Assembly: GCA_907165065.1 (NCBI GenBank)
Contig: OU015535.1
Location: 1,934,151-1,998,150 of the forward strand
From: Caprimulgus europaeus
Taxonomy: Eukaryota; Chordata; Aves; Caprimulgiformes; Caprimulgidae
Direction of reading: 5' to 3'
DNA length: 64,000 bases
Of this stretch, positions 1 to 11,335 are shown piece by piece; position 1 is the stretch's first letter, and each line of letters starts with the position of its first letter. Made by a program: the position numbers and the translations under genes. The notes beneath the pieces are model-generated. The model saw nothing but the letters and a program-made list of their open reading frames with translations, was not told the origin of the DNA and made no database searches.

Positions 1-1989
1 ACAATAGCAAATGTGAGCTCCTTGGGTGCTGGGAGGAGACAGCTCCTCAGTTCCCTGCTCTCCAGCATCAGGAATGGCTTTAGGCTGGGCTACCCCTGTC
101 TCCATCCCGGGTTTGCTCAAGTCCTAAGCCAGGCTCTGTGGCCTTGGGCACTTGGCGTGCTCACCACAGACCTCCCCAAGCTCATCAGTGGTCACTGCTA
201 AAGAAACACAGCAGCAAGTGATTTGTGTATGAGAAGCTCCAGAGCACAGTGCATGGACACAAGCATCCTCATTGTGTGCTTGGGTCTGAGTGGAGATGAA
301 GAGAGATGGTGCAGCCAGGGGACTCTTTCCAGGAGGACAGGTTCGTGCCGCAGTGATCTTGCAGGATTTCAGGTCTGAAGCTCCTGATTCTTACCTGGGG
401 ATAACTTTCAAAACTCTCAAGTTTCTGGAGAAGACCTCAGCAGACTATGCTGAAATCTCCTTGTGTTGTCCTAACACTCCTGCCTTGTTCTTTTCTCTGG
501 CACGGGGATTTCACCCCCTCCTGCTCTCTGCCCCTCGATGTTATTGCTGTTGCTGTTGTTCACAGGCGTTCTCATTAGTACTGGGCTGTTTGCCCTCTGG
601 CTTTTTTACTTTCTTAGCTGTAATGCTCAGAAAATCAGTACAATACTGCAAATAAACTATTGCCCCACCTCATTATTACTGAGCTAGGAAACCAGAACGC
701 TGGAGAAATGGGAGAACTAGATGAATGAACTCTTCCCTCCAGGGTTTTATTTTTTCCTTTTGCTCTTCATTTAATTTTTTAAATCTAAACTTCAATTCAT
801 CTTGTAATATAATTTGCTAAATGCTACTGACTATAGTTTTATTTTATTGGTGCATGGAGAACATGTTTGTTCCTTTGGCTGCCAGGGGGACATTTCTGCA
901 GCTCTGCCATTAAAGCTCTGTCAGCTTCCTGTTCCCTGACACTGCTTTCCTCTCACAGCAGATTTTCTCCTCAGGCCCATGTCATAGGAACACAGATAGT
1001 GAGAGGAGTCTTTGTGGGTGTTTCCTCATCCTACCAAAGTCATCAGTGCAACAGTGCTTTTCCACCTTGTCAGTGCTTCCCTTTCAAGTCCTTCCTGCTT
1101 CTCTCTGGAATCATTTTGTTCTGTGGCCAAGCCGAGAGCCTCTGTGTGCCACCGGTGGCTCCTGGATCACACTTTCAGAGCTACAGTGGTTTTACCATGT
1201 CCAACCCTGCTTCCATGCCCTCCTCCTCAGCTCCCACCTCCACATGAGTGATTACACGTGGTACAGTTCCATGGCTGCAGAAATGAGGTGGCACTGGGGT
1301 TTGAGTCGGTGAAGCCCGTGCCAGGCACCAAGGCTGCTGAAGGTGCAGCAGTTGGATGGTGATGGATTGCAGTGGCACATGTCACCTCTGCGCTCCCTCC
1401 CTGACTCAGACTGCATTTTTAGCAGCTGGATGGTGGCCTCTGAGCAGGTTGTTTGCCAGCCTGGCTGCAGCCTAGCAGTTTGCCTTGCTTGACTCAGTCA
1501 GTGGTGCCAAGTGGTGGTGAGTTGAGCTGGGAAGGCTGCTGGATGTTTTCTGTCTTGGGTATTCTGCAAGAAGATCCTCCTCAAACCCAGTGCTGCTGTA
1601 TGGTTGACTAGTGCTCTTTGTGCTTGACAGCACCTGTTGACACTTATGTCTGTGAATGATTCAACCAAATGTGCTCTCCTCCCTCTCACTTATCACTGCA
1701 CGGAAATTGGACATTCTGCAGATGAAAATTACAGGTTCCTGTGAGCTGTGTTCAAAGGGTGATTCACAGAGCAGCAGAACAGGCAATTGTTGCTGGCATC
1801 CAGTGATGACTTCACCCCTTGCTGTTGTTTCAGCAACAGAAAGAAGCTTTATCTAGGATGGGTTTCTGACCCTTCACATAGATTTATTTTATTTCTGTCC
1901 TTTACTTCATATTTGTCCATAATCAATCCTCTTTTGGTTGTTTTGAATCCTTAAAAGCATGAGAGTAAGAAAGAGGTTGCACCCTCAGT
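1..1989. other. Intergenic sequence, no gene recognised
   Basis: About 2 kb of mixed unique sequence upstream of the first CR1 fragment. The open frames here (up to 126 codons) overlap each other in several frames, match no protein I recognise, and show no splice-site or start context that would support a gene. Nothing else was seen. Confidence 0.5.
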
Positions 1990-2330
1990 TTTGCACCAAA
2001 TGCTGGAGGTCATTTTCTGTTACGACAGGGAGCAGAATGAAGCCCATAATCCAAGGGGAAATGGTTAGCGACCTGCTACACCACTTAGACACACACAAGT
2101 CTATGAGGCTGGAGGGGATCCACCCAAGGGTACTGAGGGAGGTGGTGGAAGTGCTCACCAAGCCACTTTCCATCATGTATCAGCAGTTCTGGCTCATCAG
2201 GGAGGTCCCAGTTGACTGGAAATTAGCAAATGTGACACCCATCTACATGAAGGGCCAGAAGGAGGACCAGGGGAGTCAGTCTGACCTCAGTGCTGGGGAA
2301 GGTCATGGAGCAGAGCATCTTGAGTGCCAT
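1990..2330 (+). mobile_element. CR1 LINE fragment, reverse-transcriptase N-terminal region
   Basis: The plus-strand frame through this stretch reads as the start of the CR1 ORF2 reverse-transcriptase domain. It has the block beginning HLDTHKSM, then GIHPRVLRE, then LTKPLSIMYQQFW, then VPVDWKLANVTPIY, each typical of CR1 and related non-LTR retrotransposons. The conserved reading is lost after about 2270, where a frame change and degenerate sequence follow. Unlike the other CR1 copies in the window this is an internal piece without the 3' end. It is a dead fragment. Boundaries are approximate (about 30 bp). Confidence 0.85.
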
Positions 2331-3320
2331 CACTGGAAACACAGATGGTTTAAGAGGACCAACCACTTGGCTGTCACCCATAGTCACTGTAGGGATACAG
2401 GCAGCTAGGTGTGACCACCAACGGCCACTTCTCCTGAAAAAATCTGCTTGATGAGATATGCTTAATGGTGATTCTTAAAACTGAAATGTTTCCAGCTAGA
2501 ACAGGACTTTTTCAACTGAAAATCAGGTTCTCTTCTCAGTAGGGCATTAATTAGTGACCTGCAGCTGCATTTCTTTGCAGGCATTATTTGGGTGGGTGTT
2601 TATTATCAGCTGAGTTTTTCCCAGGCATTCGAGAAGCTGCTTCCGAGCGCCGCAACCCAACACCCAACGCTGTTTCTTAGTCAGCAACTCTGCTTCCAGA
2701 ACTGACATGGAGAGACAAGGAGAGAAAGCAAAACCACTTTATGATGCAGTTCTCTCTTCTCACAAGGAGTTTGTAGCAGATGTAACGCTGCCACACAGCA
2801 TGTCTTCTCGAGTCTGAACCTTTCCTTGCATGCTAAGAAAAGAACGTGGAACCTGTGGGTGAGATCCATATGGGTGACACTGGCCAAAATATACATAGCT
2901 GGAGAAAACTGCATTTCCAGATATACTTATGCCAGAGGCCAAAGGACCACCAGAAAGCTTTCCCACAAAAAGAAGTCCCTAAATTTACCTTGAGAGGATG
3001 AATCTGGAATAGTTCTCCCACAGGATTTTTCATAAATGTCATAGTAATAATAGTTTAAGCATGAACTCTATTAAAGCCTTGGCTACAAACCCCAAAGGTT
3101 TGGGGTATCTGGAGTAAGTCCCATATATTACAACAGGCTGTACACAGAAGTGAAGGGTTGCAGTGCAGTGCTGTGTGTTTTCCCTTCAGTAAGGACAAAA
3201 TGTTCCTCCCTCTAAGAAGGTAATGAGTTAGCGAAAATTCCTGAATGGGGGGGGCTGCTTAAGTATAATCTTTTATTTATTTATTTTTTTGAGATGGAAT
3301 TGGGAATTATTACACTCTAA
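2331..3320. other. Intergenic sequence, nothing recognised
   Basis: Unique sequence between two CR1 fragments. Short minus-strand frames of 68-77 codons overlap one another between 2681 and 3042 and look like chance. A G run (GGGGGGGG, about 3247) and a T/A-rich stretch (3270-3290) lie just before the next CR1. Confidence 0.45.
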
Positions 3321-3858
3321 TCACAGAATCACAGAATGTTGGGGATTGGAAGGGACCTCGAAAGCTCATCCAGTCCAATCCCCCTGCTGGAGCAGGAACA
3401 CCCAGATGAGATCACACAGGAAGGCGTCCAGGCGGGTCTTGAATGTCTCCAGAGAAGGAGACTCCACATCCTCCCTGGGCAGCCTGTCCCAGGGCTCTGA
3501 TACCCTCACAGTAAATAAGTTCTTTCTCAAATTTACCTCCTGTGTCCCAGCTCACACCCATTGCCCCTTGTCCTATCATTGGTCATCACTGTGAAGAGCC
3601 TGGCTCCATCCTCCTGACACTCACCCTTCAAATATTGATAAACATTAATGAGGTCCCCCCTCAGCCTCCTCTTCTCCAAGCTAAAGACCCCCAGCTCCCT
3701 CAGCCTTTCCTCATCAGGGAGATGCTCCACTCCCTCCATCACCTTGGTGGCTCTGTGCTGGACTCTCTCCAGCAGCTCCCTGTCCTTCTTGAACTGTGGG
3801 GCCCAGAACTGGACACAATATTCCAGATGTGGCCTCACCAGGGCAGAGTAGAGGGGAA
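3321..3858 (-). mobile_element. CR1 LINE, 5'-truncated 3' end
   Basis: On the plus strand the element begins with two copies of TCACAGAA, the reverse complement of the CR1 3'-terminal direct repeat, so the element reads on the minus strand. The minus-strand frame ending near 3533 gives the ORF2 C-terminus, with [20 protein letters not shown], then [11 protein letters not shown], then [20 protein letters not shown]. These are hallmark CR1 motifs downstream of the polymerase core. The copy is 5'-truncated near 3858, as is usual for CR1. It has diverged visibly from the 10829/24048 type and belongs to another subfamily. Confidence 0.93.
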
Positions 3859-4514
3859 TATCTGTACTAAAGTGATATTTATCTTGGTATGGCAATCAGT
3901 CATGGACCAAGTTGTATTTTCACTCCAAGTTGTCCTGTCTTTGTAGGGATTTTTCAGACCTAGAGTGATGCTTCTGTTACAGCCCAGCCTCGGTAGCACA
4001 TCTCGGTGTGACAATGGCATGGTCAAATCCCTCTGCCTTCTGCTGGAAGTGTACCCCTTAATGATCCCAGCAAACCTCGTGTGCAGATTTCATCTCCTTC
4101 TGCCACCAGATGGCACTTGCAGTGGGTTTCTGTTGGGAAAAGAAGCGTGGAAGTGCTCTGAGGCAAAGCGTGAAAATCCATTTAAAGGCAGAACACTGTT
4201 TACAAGCAAGGATTCTGCATAAGCAGGGCCGGCTTGCTTTGCCAGTTGGACTCTGTCAGAGCTGATAGGCAGTGTTTCACCAAACTGCATATTTACTTTC
4301 TTCTTTTTTGAAGAAATGATGTGCATGTGCAGACCTTGTCAAGGATTCTTCCTAGTTTTGCACTGAGCCAGTGTGAGATGAAGAGCGCCGTGTCTGAATT
4401 ACCGTTCCACTGCCCTTGAGGTCACCAGGCGATGCTGTAACTGCTCTGGAGTGGGAGCTGGTTGGATAATGTCAGCAGCACCTTCCCAGTGAAAAACGGA
4501 GGAAAATGAGAAAC
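3859..4514. other. Intergenic sequence, nothing recognised
   Basis: Unique sequence between a CR1 end and a homopurine tract. No gene, RNA or mobile element was recognised. Confidence 0.4.
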
Positions 4515-4654
4515 AAAAAAAAAGGGGGGAAGGGGAAGAGAAAGGGGAAGGAAAGAGGGGAAAAAAAGGAAGGAAAAAGAAAAAAAGGAAAAAGAACAAA
4601 AGGAAAAAGAACAAAAGGAAAAAGAACTAAAGGAAAAAGAACTAAAGGAAAAAG
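4515..4654 (+). repeat. Homopurine tract grading into a 15-bp tandem repeat
   Basis: Bases 4515-4596 are 82 consecutive purines (A and G only) on the plus strand. From 4586 the tract becomes about 4.6 copies of a 15-bp unit (AGGAAAAAGAACAAA, the later copies with CTAA), ending at 4654. Lysine/glutamate-rich and phenylalanine/leucine-rich open frames over this tract on the two strands are low-complexity artefacts. Long homopurine-homopyrimidine runs can form triplex DNA, but nothing here shows that this one does. Confidence 0.9.
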
Positions 4655-7600
4655 TCCCTTGTCAGATTACAGCTGTGGTTGCAGCAAGCAGAACAAGGGC
4701 TTTATCTGCTCCCCTTTTTGAGGCTGAGTGTTCTGGAGATAAACCCCTTTTGGCCAGGCATTCTCTGCAGTGCTGAGGAACACCAAGGCAAGGGCTCGCA
4801 GGAGTTCATAAGCTGAGCTTTAGCTTCGGGTGGGACCTCGCTTCAAGGAGAACGTTTACGTTAGGCAAATGCTCCACACGTGGCCTTCTGGCACCTGTGG
4901 CAGATGTGGAGGCAGAGATTCCAGGAGTTTCAAGGGGGAAAAACCTAACAGACAATAACAGAACAAAAGCCAAAAAGGAATGGGTTGAAACCTGCTTGTA
5001 CCTTTTTGGAAGCCCTTTTTGCTCCCAAGGACTAAGTTTATTTCATTCTACATCAAAAATTCCTGGAGATCTATTTGAAATGTTAATTGATAGGTAGCAT
5101 CAAACAAAGAAATGACACAACAATGACTTTTGGACTGCCAGTCTTTGAAAAAACTTAGCTGGAAAATGAATTTTTTGCAATGTGGAAAAGAAAGGCAGAG
5201 TCTTCCCAGGCCATACATTAAAGTAATGGCAGAACTGTGTTCCTCACCAGATCCAAGTAATACAAATACAACCATGAGATATTTTATTTACACTGCTTTT
5301 GGAAAATATCTTTTTCAGCTGGAAGGTAGACAAAACATTAATAATTCATCTTTTTCCTGTAGTAATTCAGTAACTAAATGCAGTAAGAGACTTTTAAATG
5401 CCTGGATCACTGACAGGCAAAACAAAGCTCCCAGTTAACAGTCCTGTCATAGTATTCCTCAAAGGCAGGTTTCAAGATCACTCACTCCAAACTGCTTGAT
5501 AAGTATCACTTTTGTGCTTCAGGAAAGAGCTACTCACATGAATTAATTCAAGATACAGAGGGTAGTTCTTGATTACATGGCGCTATGAAATACAAAGCTC
5601 AGAACAATAAAAAGCTTTATATAGAGATCTGGATTAGTTTTTCCATGTGGGAAATGGATTAGATTTATCCCATAATTTAAATTGCACCTTCTCTCCTTGT
5701 CAGTACAGAGAAAATACAGTCTCCTGAGCATGCTGAGGATGAAAACACTTGTGAAGAAAATGGAATGAATTCCTATGCCCACTGCAGAAGAGTGGGGGAA
5801 GTCATTTAAAAAGCCAACACACTTCCTCAGTCCCTGAAGTGGGCACACACACTGAGGCCTCCACAGCTGAAGGGAAGCATCTGCCACATCAGATCCTACA
5901 GATTTTGGTGGGTTTGGGACCTGCCTACACACCTGATTAGATACCATTTTCTTCTGTCCTGTGACTTGGGTCTTTACAGACCTGTGCATCTCTGTTAGCT
6001 GTCTGGGATTCTGTAACCAAACATTTTCATCTGTTCAGGGCTGTTGCCTGACTTGAATGAAGGACAATTTCAAGGGGAATCACTACCACACAGACACTGC
6101 ATTGCTATGCATTCTTCTTTCCATCTGTGGCACGTCAGTAAATCTCCCAAGGCTACTGAAGAGTAAAAAGAAGGCACATACACTGTCCACATAAGCCTCA
6201 GAGAACCTGGTAGCTGAGGAGCCAGAGCACAGCAATTTATCTTGGGGTGACTGCTGTTCTCTAGGAAATCTCATGAAGGAAGTTGCTTCAGAGAGTTCCT
6301 GAGTTCAGGAGAACCCACAGGAGTTTGTCACAAGCTCACAATTCCATATTTTTAGAAGTCTTAAGATCTTAATCCTTGTTCTGGGACTGGGAATAAACTA
6401 AATGTGTCATTTGTACTAAGAACTTCTTTTGATATGGTGTTTCTCCTTGTGTTCTAAGAGCCTAGCCAAGGGCAAACCTCTAAACATCTGATTAACACTT
6501 TGTTGGAGATCTCAAAGATGATTCAGATCACTCTTCCTCCCTGGATAAATAACCCATATGGACAAAGTAATATGCACAAAGCAGACTTAAGAAAAAATCA
6601 TAGCTAATTCTTTTTGTATTGCATTTCCAGACTTCACATCTCCATCTCTTCTTTGTTCCAAAGGCAGCACATTCCTTTTCCACTTTTCCTTTTGAGTAGA
6701 ATTCTGATTCATCTTGAGTGAATCAAGTTACTTTTGCCTTCAGATACTCATTGACAGGGTCAGTTCTGGAAGTTCCTTTGTCTTAGAAAAACTGTTCCCT
6801 CTGCCAGTCTGTAATCCCCCACATAAGTGTTCACTGAACACTTTGCTGCCACAATATTTTGTCATTCCATGTGACAATTTTCAGTCTGTGACACGGCCTC
6901 CTCTTGAGAAATGATTCAGTTATGAAGAAAAATTAAAAAAAAAATTTAAAAAATCCCTTCCAAAATCAGGTATTTTTAAATTTCAACTGGAAAGAACCTA
7001 GCTGGAAAAGCTTCAAGAAATGACTTCACTTTTCTCAGGTCTCTAAAAAGAGCGCAGGATCAATGCTTTTTAGGAGGGCTGATCCAAGTGAAGCCTTCAC
7101 TCTGGTTGTTCATACTCACCAGCACGTGCAGAGCCCTGTTTGTACGACCAGCTCCTAAGAGGCTGGGGCTGCACCATGTTCAGGGAAGCATTTTAATTGT
7201 GATTTTTTAATGGAAACAGGAAATGTGCAACGAAAGCCACACACTCCACAAGTACAACATAACCCTGGAGACTGGAGTGCCCCAGTGTTTGTAGCCCCTG
7301 TTTATGCCAGACCAGGTTCTGATTGCAAGACTAGAAAAAATGAAATATTGAGGGAAAAAAAAAAGCTTTTTTACCACCATTTGGCAATTATGAAGCAGCA
7401 AATATATTTTTTCATGTTAGCTTTGACAGAAATAACTCCCTTATCTCTAAACCTTCATAGAGTTCAGCAGAGCTTAACCACGTTGCTCTAGGGCTGCTCA
7501 ATGCAGCTGCAGTACAAATGCTCCTAAAATGGAGAGAGGCTGATGAGTTACAAATACCACTCTGAAGATCAAGTGATAAAGTGCTTTCCCAGGCTTCCAG

Positions 7601-8316
7601 GCTGAAATTGTCAATAACAGCCTGTTGCTAATGATACAGTCCAGCAGCAACACATTTCATCCCCTCCTATATAGCTCTCAGCGGTATGAAAAGAAAGGGA
7701 TAAGCAAAGGTTGATCCTGTCTGACCTCGGCATTTTCTTCTTCAGTTTTTCATTTCCTGATTTTGAATCTTTACCAAAGACATCTTGAGGTTTAGCACTG
7801 TTTGTTTGGACAAGAAGCAATTGAAAATGATTTGCCCATATTGTGATGTATTTTCTTTTTCTTGGAAAAGGATAGAAGAGTTTCCAGTCTGAATTTGCAA
7901 ATCTCTTTTGAAGTATTGCTGCAAAAAAAATGAAAGAACTTAAATTTTCCTCAGCTGTTGTCAGTGATTGGGATATGATGATTATGATATAAGTGATTGC
8001 TGGGATATGATTTTTACTCCTTGTTTACTAATGAAAGGTTATTTCTCCTTCTCTTCATATATATATACACACACAGATAGCTACTGACATACATACTGTC
8101 TTGGACAGTGATGTATTACTGGAAAAAAAGTAAATGGTGCTAAAATCTGTGATAATTATTTTTCATCAGTGTAGGTGTCCAATTTAAAATACCTGTGGCA
8201 AAAGAACTACATATTTCTGAGGGCTTCATATTTTATCACAGTTGCTTCTTCTGACTTTTCCTTAATTTCTGTTTCCATGGATGTTTAAAAAATAAAATAA
8301 TATTATCTGAGTTTAA
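4655..8316. other. Intergenic unique AT-rich sequence
   Basis: About 3.7 kb with no recognisable gene or repeat. The longest frame, 138 codons on the minus strand (5573-5989), has no family resemblance I can name and a composition like the surrounding DNA. A short TA/CA stretch lies near 8060-8077. A/T-rich homopolymer runs lie near 6928-6955. Confidence 0.45.
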
Positions 8317-9280
8317 TGTTGGGTTGGGTAGAGAGGGAAGGGCCACCTTGTGAGAGTGAAAAGCTGCCCTGGCTCCAAGGCAGAGACCTCCAGCCCAGGC
8401 TGGGCCAGTGAGCACCAGAGAAACACCTCTGGGAATCCATGTGTGTGAAGGGAAGGACTGTCCTGAAAAGGAGAAGGTGGAGAGAACCTGGAGGAGAGGC
8501 CGTTGACCTGAACAGAAGACCATCAGCCTAAACAGAGAGTTTCATTGCCAGGAGGAAGGAGGAGGAGGGGAGAACAGAGAACCTCAAACACCCAGTTCAA
8601 CCCCATGGAGTAGGAGAAGGCAAAGGAGGTTCTGCAGCCCATGGAGGTTCAATGGTGGAGCAGAGACCCACGTGTAGAGCATGGAGGACTCCACGCTGGA
8701 GCAGAAAGCTGAACCCAAGGGAAAGTGTGAGTGAGTTGAGACCCTGAGAGATGCCCAACACCAGAGCCGGGGTGGACCCCCAGAGCCGGGGGGGAGGAGG
8801 TGCGCTGGGCCAGGGGCCCATCCCCAGCCCATGGATGTCCCCATGCCAGAGCCGGGAGCTGAGCCCAAAGAGCTCCGTGACTCCATGGGAAGCTGCTCTG
8901 GAACATCTGGTTCCTGGACTTTCATGCTGGGAAGAGCAGCAGAGGTGACCTGACTGAACCCCCATTCCCTGTCCCCTGTGCTGCTGGGGGGGAAGGTAAA
9001 GAAATGGAGAGCAAAGTGATTTGAGCCCAGGAAGAAGAGAGGGGTGGGAGAAGGTGCTGTGAGATGTGGTGGTTATGTCTACTCAGATGATTTGCAACCA
9101 ATTAAATTGATTTTTCTTCTCCAAATTGAACCTGTTTTGCCTGTGACCACCACTGGTGAGTGAGCCCTCCCTGTCCTCATCCTAACCCCGTGCCCCCTGT
9201 GTTGTGTCTCCCATCCCATCTCACTGGGTGGAGGGGTGAGTGCAGGACTGCATGGTCCTACTGTGGGTCAAACCACCACA
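8317..9280 (+). mobile_element. ERVL-like endogenous retrovirus LTR, probably solo
   Basis: The sequence has features of a widespread avian LTR: repeated phrases such as CCACGCTGGAGCAG and CAGCCCATGG around 8630-8710, an AACCCCCATTCCCTGTCCCC block at 8957-8976, an AATTAAATTGATTTTT stretch near 9100 that may serve as polyadenylation context, a TTTTGCCTGTGACCACCAC block near 9133, and a terminal CCACCACA ending in CA at 9280. No gag, pol or env sequence follows, so it is probably solo or a remnant. The 3' end is reasonably firm. The 5' end (TGTT at 8317) is a guess, and I found no matching target-site duplication. Family assignment rests on pattern memory, not a database search. Confidence 0.6.
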
Positions 9281-10828
9281 CAGGTTTTCTCATAATGTAT
9301 TCTGAAAAGCAGTGTTTGCTGAAATCCACCAAGATAATTCAGTCTGGAGAATATGGTAAGCACAGAAAAACTGACTCCAACCAATGAAAGTGCAGGAAAA
9401 TATTAGAGTGGAAATACATGGAATCAAAATGGAATAAACCATCTTAAAATGGAAAACAGTGGGCAAATGCAGCTCTGGCAGCATAGGTAATTATTCCTTT
9501 AAGCAATGTTGTTTTAAAAAGCACACATAAAAACCTCCAACACCTTTACATGAGCAAGTTTACTCATTAAGTTTTTATCCAGAACAGATTTCAAGAAAAC
9601 ATTGGCTTGTTTTTTGAGATTTTTGTTTGTTTGTTTTAGGTTTGGGGTTTTTTTTGTATTAAAATGCTAGTATTTGATGTTGTATATGATATTTTATTGC
9701 TTTATCAGCTTGAAAAAGCAGCATGTTGAAATGAAGTCGTGTAATCACAAGAAATGGTGATGAAACACTGAAATGGCTATTTTAGCATTTGATACTTCTC
9801 CTTGCTTGCAGTGAGTTTATGAAGTTGTCATTTTGGGAGGGTTTTATTTGTTTACTTTCCTCTTTTGCTATTCAGCTTCATAATCTGATGTCTGAGGTGT
9901 TTTTTGTCCCTGCCAATAATCCTGTGCTGTACATCTTTATCTAATGTGAAGGATTTTCTTCTGACACTTATCTGCTCTTGAGGCCAGATATTTGATTTTG
10001 TAACATATCTTTTTTTTTCCTTCAGTCACAACTACAACTTAAAATATTATGTTTTAATGAAAGGTGTCCTTCATTCCAATTCTGATTTGGCTTCAATCTC
10101 TTCAATCTCAGCTTAAGTACCAAGAAATGATTTTCTGCACCATTTATAAAATAACTTATTTAATTAACAGAGGAAGAATTACAGCCGTACTCAACATTTC
10201 ATTATATTTATTGCTAAATTAGAGTTATAAGTTCAATTTAGTCCCCTTTTTAAAATTACTTACCACTTTCACAGGAAAATTCTTTCTGGATTGAAATTGT
10301 CTTGTTTGGTTCCACTCTGAAAGATTAATTTGAGTAGAAAAAAGAGTCGCAGACCTATTCCAAAGCTGTTCTTGAGGGCTGTTCTCAACACAAACTAGCA
10401 TAAATCGAATTTTAAACAATCTTCTTTTGAGCTTGTTTGTTCTTAGAACTGGTGATGAAAATCCCTGTGATCACCATAACCAGGAAGGTGACTTTAGAGT
10501 CCATACAGCCTCGGGAAATTGAACACAATTAGAAGTCACGTTTGTCTGACCACGTATCAGAAGTCAATCTGGATGTGTAAATCACTGCCTCAGCTGACGA
10601 GCACCCCCCTGTCCCCAGAGCGCGCCGTGCAGCAGCAGGCAATGACAAAGGCCATCACCCATGCTTAGCAGAGCTGTGGATGCTTTTGTCCTTGTGGTGG
10701 ATCTCCCTTACAGGATTTCCCAAGGCATTGCTGATGGCCAAGGGCTTGTGGCATGGTTTGCAGCTCCTCTTCTTCAGATCACACTGGGAGCTGCAAGTGC
10801 TCCACGTGGTTTTATTCCCCTTATTTCA
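9281..10828. other. Intergenic sequence, nothing recognised
   Basis: Unique AT-rich sequence between the LTR and a CR1 copy. T-rich stretches occur at 9608-9660. No gene was recognised. Confidence 0.4.
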
Positions 10829-11335
10829 CACAGAATCCCAGAACTGCCTGGATTGGAAAAGCCCTTTAAGCTCATCGAGTCCAACCATGAACCCAACACT
10901 GACCAGTCCCCACTGACCCATGTCCCTCAGCACTGTGTCTACACGACTCTTCAATCCCTCCAGGGATGGGGACTCCACCACTGCCCTGGGCAACCCCTGC
11001 CAATGCCTCAGAACCCTTTCAGCAAAGAAATTCTTCCTCACATCCCATCTCAACTGCCCTGGGCACAACTTGAGCCCATTTCCCCTTGTCCTGTCCCTTG
11101 GTCCTTGGTTAAACAGACCCACCCCCACCTCTCTGCACCCTCCTTGCAGGGAGTTGGGCAGAGCCAGAAGGTCTCCCCTCAGCCTCCTTTGCTCCAGGCT
11201 CAGCACCCCCAGTTCCCTCAGCCGGGAACTCAGCACACTTGTGCTCCAGACCCTTCCCCAGCTCCGTTCCCTTCTCTGGACACGCTCCAGCACCTCCAGG
11301 TCCTTCTTGGAGTCAGGGGCCCAACACTGGACACA
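10829..11335 (-). mobile_element. CR1 LINE, 5'-truncated 3' end
   Basis: The plus strand starts with CACAGAATCCCAGAACTG, the reverse complement of a CR1 3' end. The minus-strand frame gives the ORF2 C-terminus: QCWAPDSKKDLEVLERVQRR, then [20 protein letters not shown], then RTRGNGLKL, then [18 protein letters not shown], then [16 protein letters not shown]. The stretch around the RERSW residues looks frame-shifted relative to other CR1 copies. The element is truncated near 11335. It is very similar by eye to the copy at 24048, in the same orientation. Confidence 0.95.

Noticed and set aside
4399..4721. Phe/Leu-rich minus-strand and Lys-rich plus-strand open frames
   Set aside because: Both are translations of the purine-rich low-complexity tract.
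5573..5989. 138-codon minus-strand open frame with hydrophobic stretches
   Set aside because: No recognisable family, no splice or promoter context, composition like the surrounding AT-rich DNA. Length is within chance for a 64-kb window.
9065..9280. Perfect 10-bp terminal inverted repeat (TGTGGTGGTT...AACCACCACA) suggesting a 216-bp transposon
   Set aside because: The LTR-like homology continues unbroken across 9065 from upstream, no target-site duplication flanks the 216-bp interval, and the right copy is the normal LTR 3' end. The left copy is probably coincidence.
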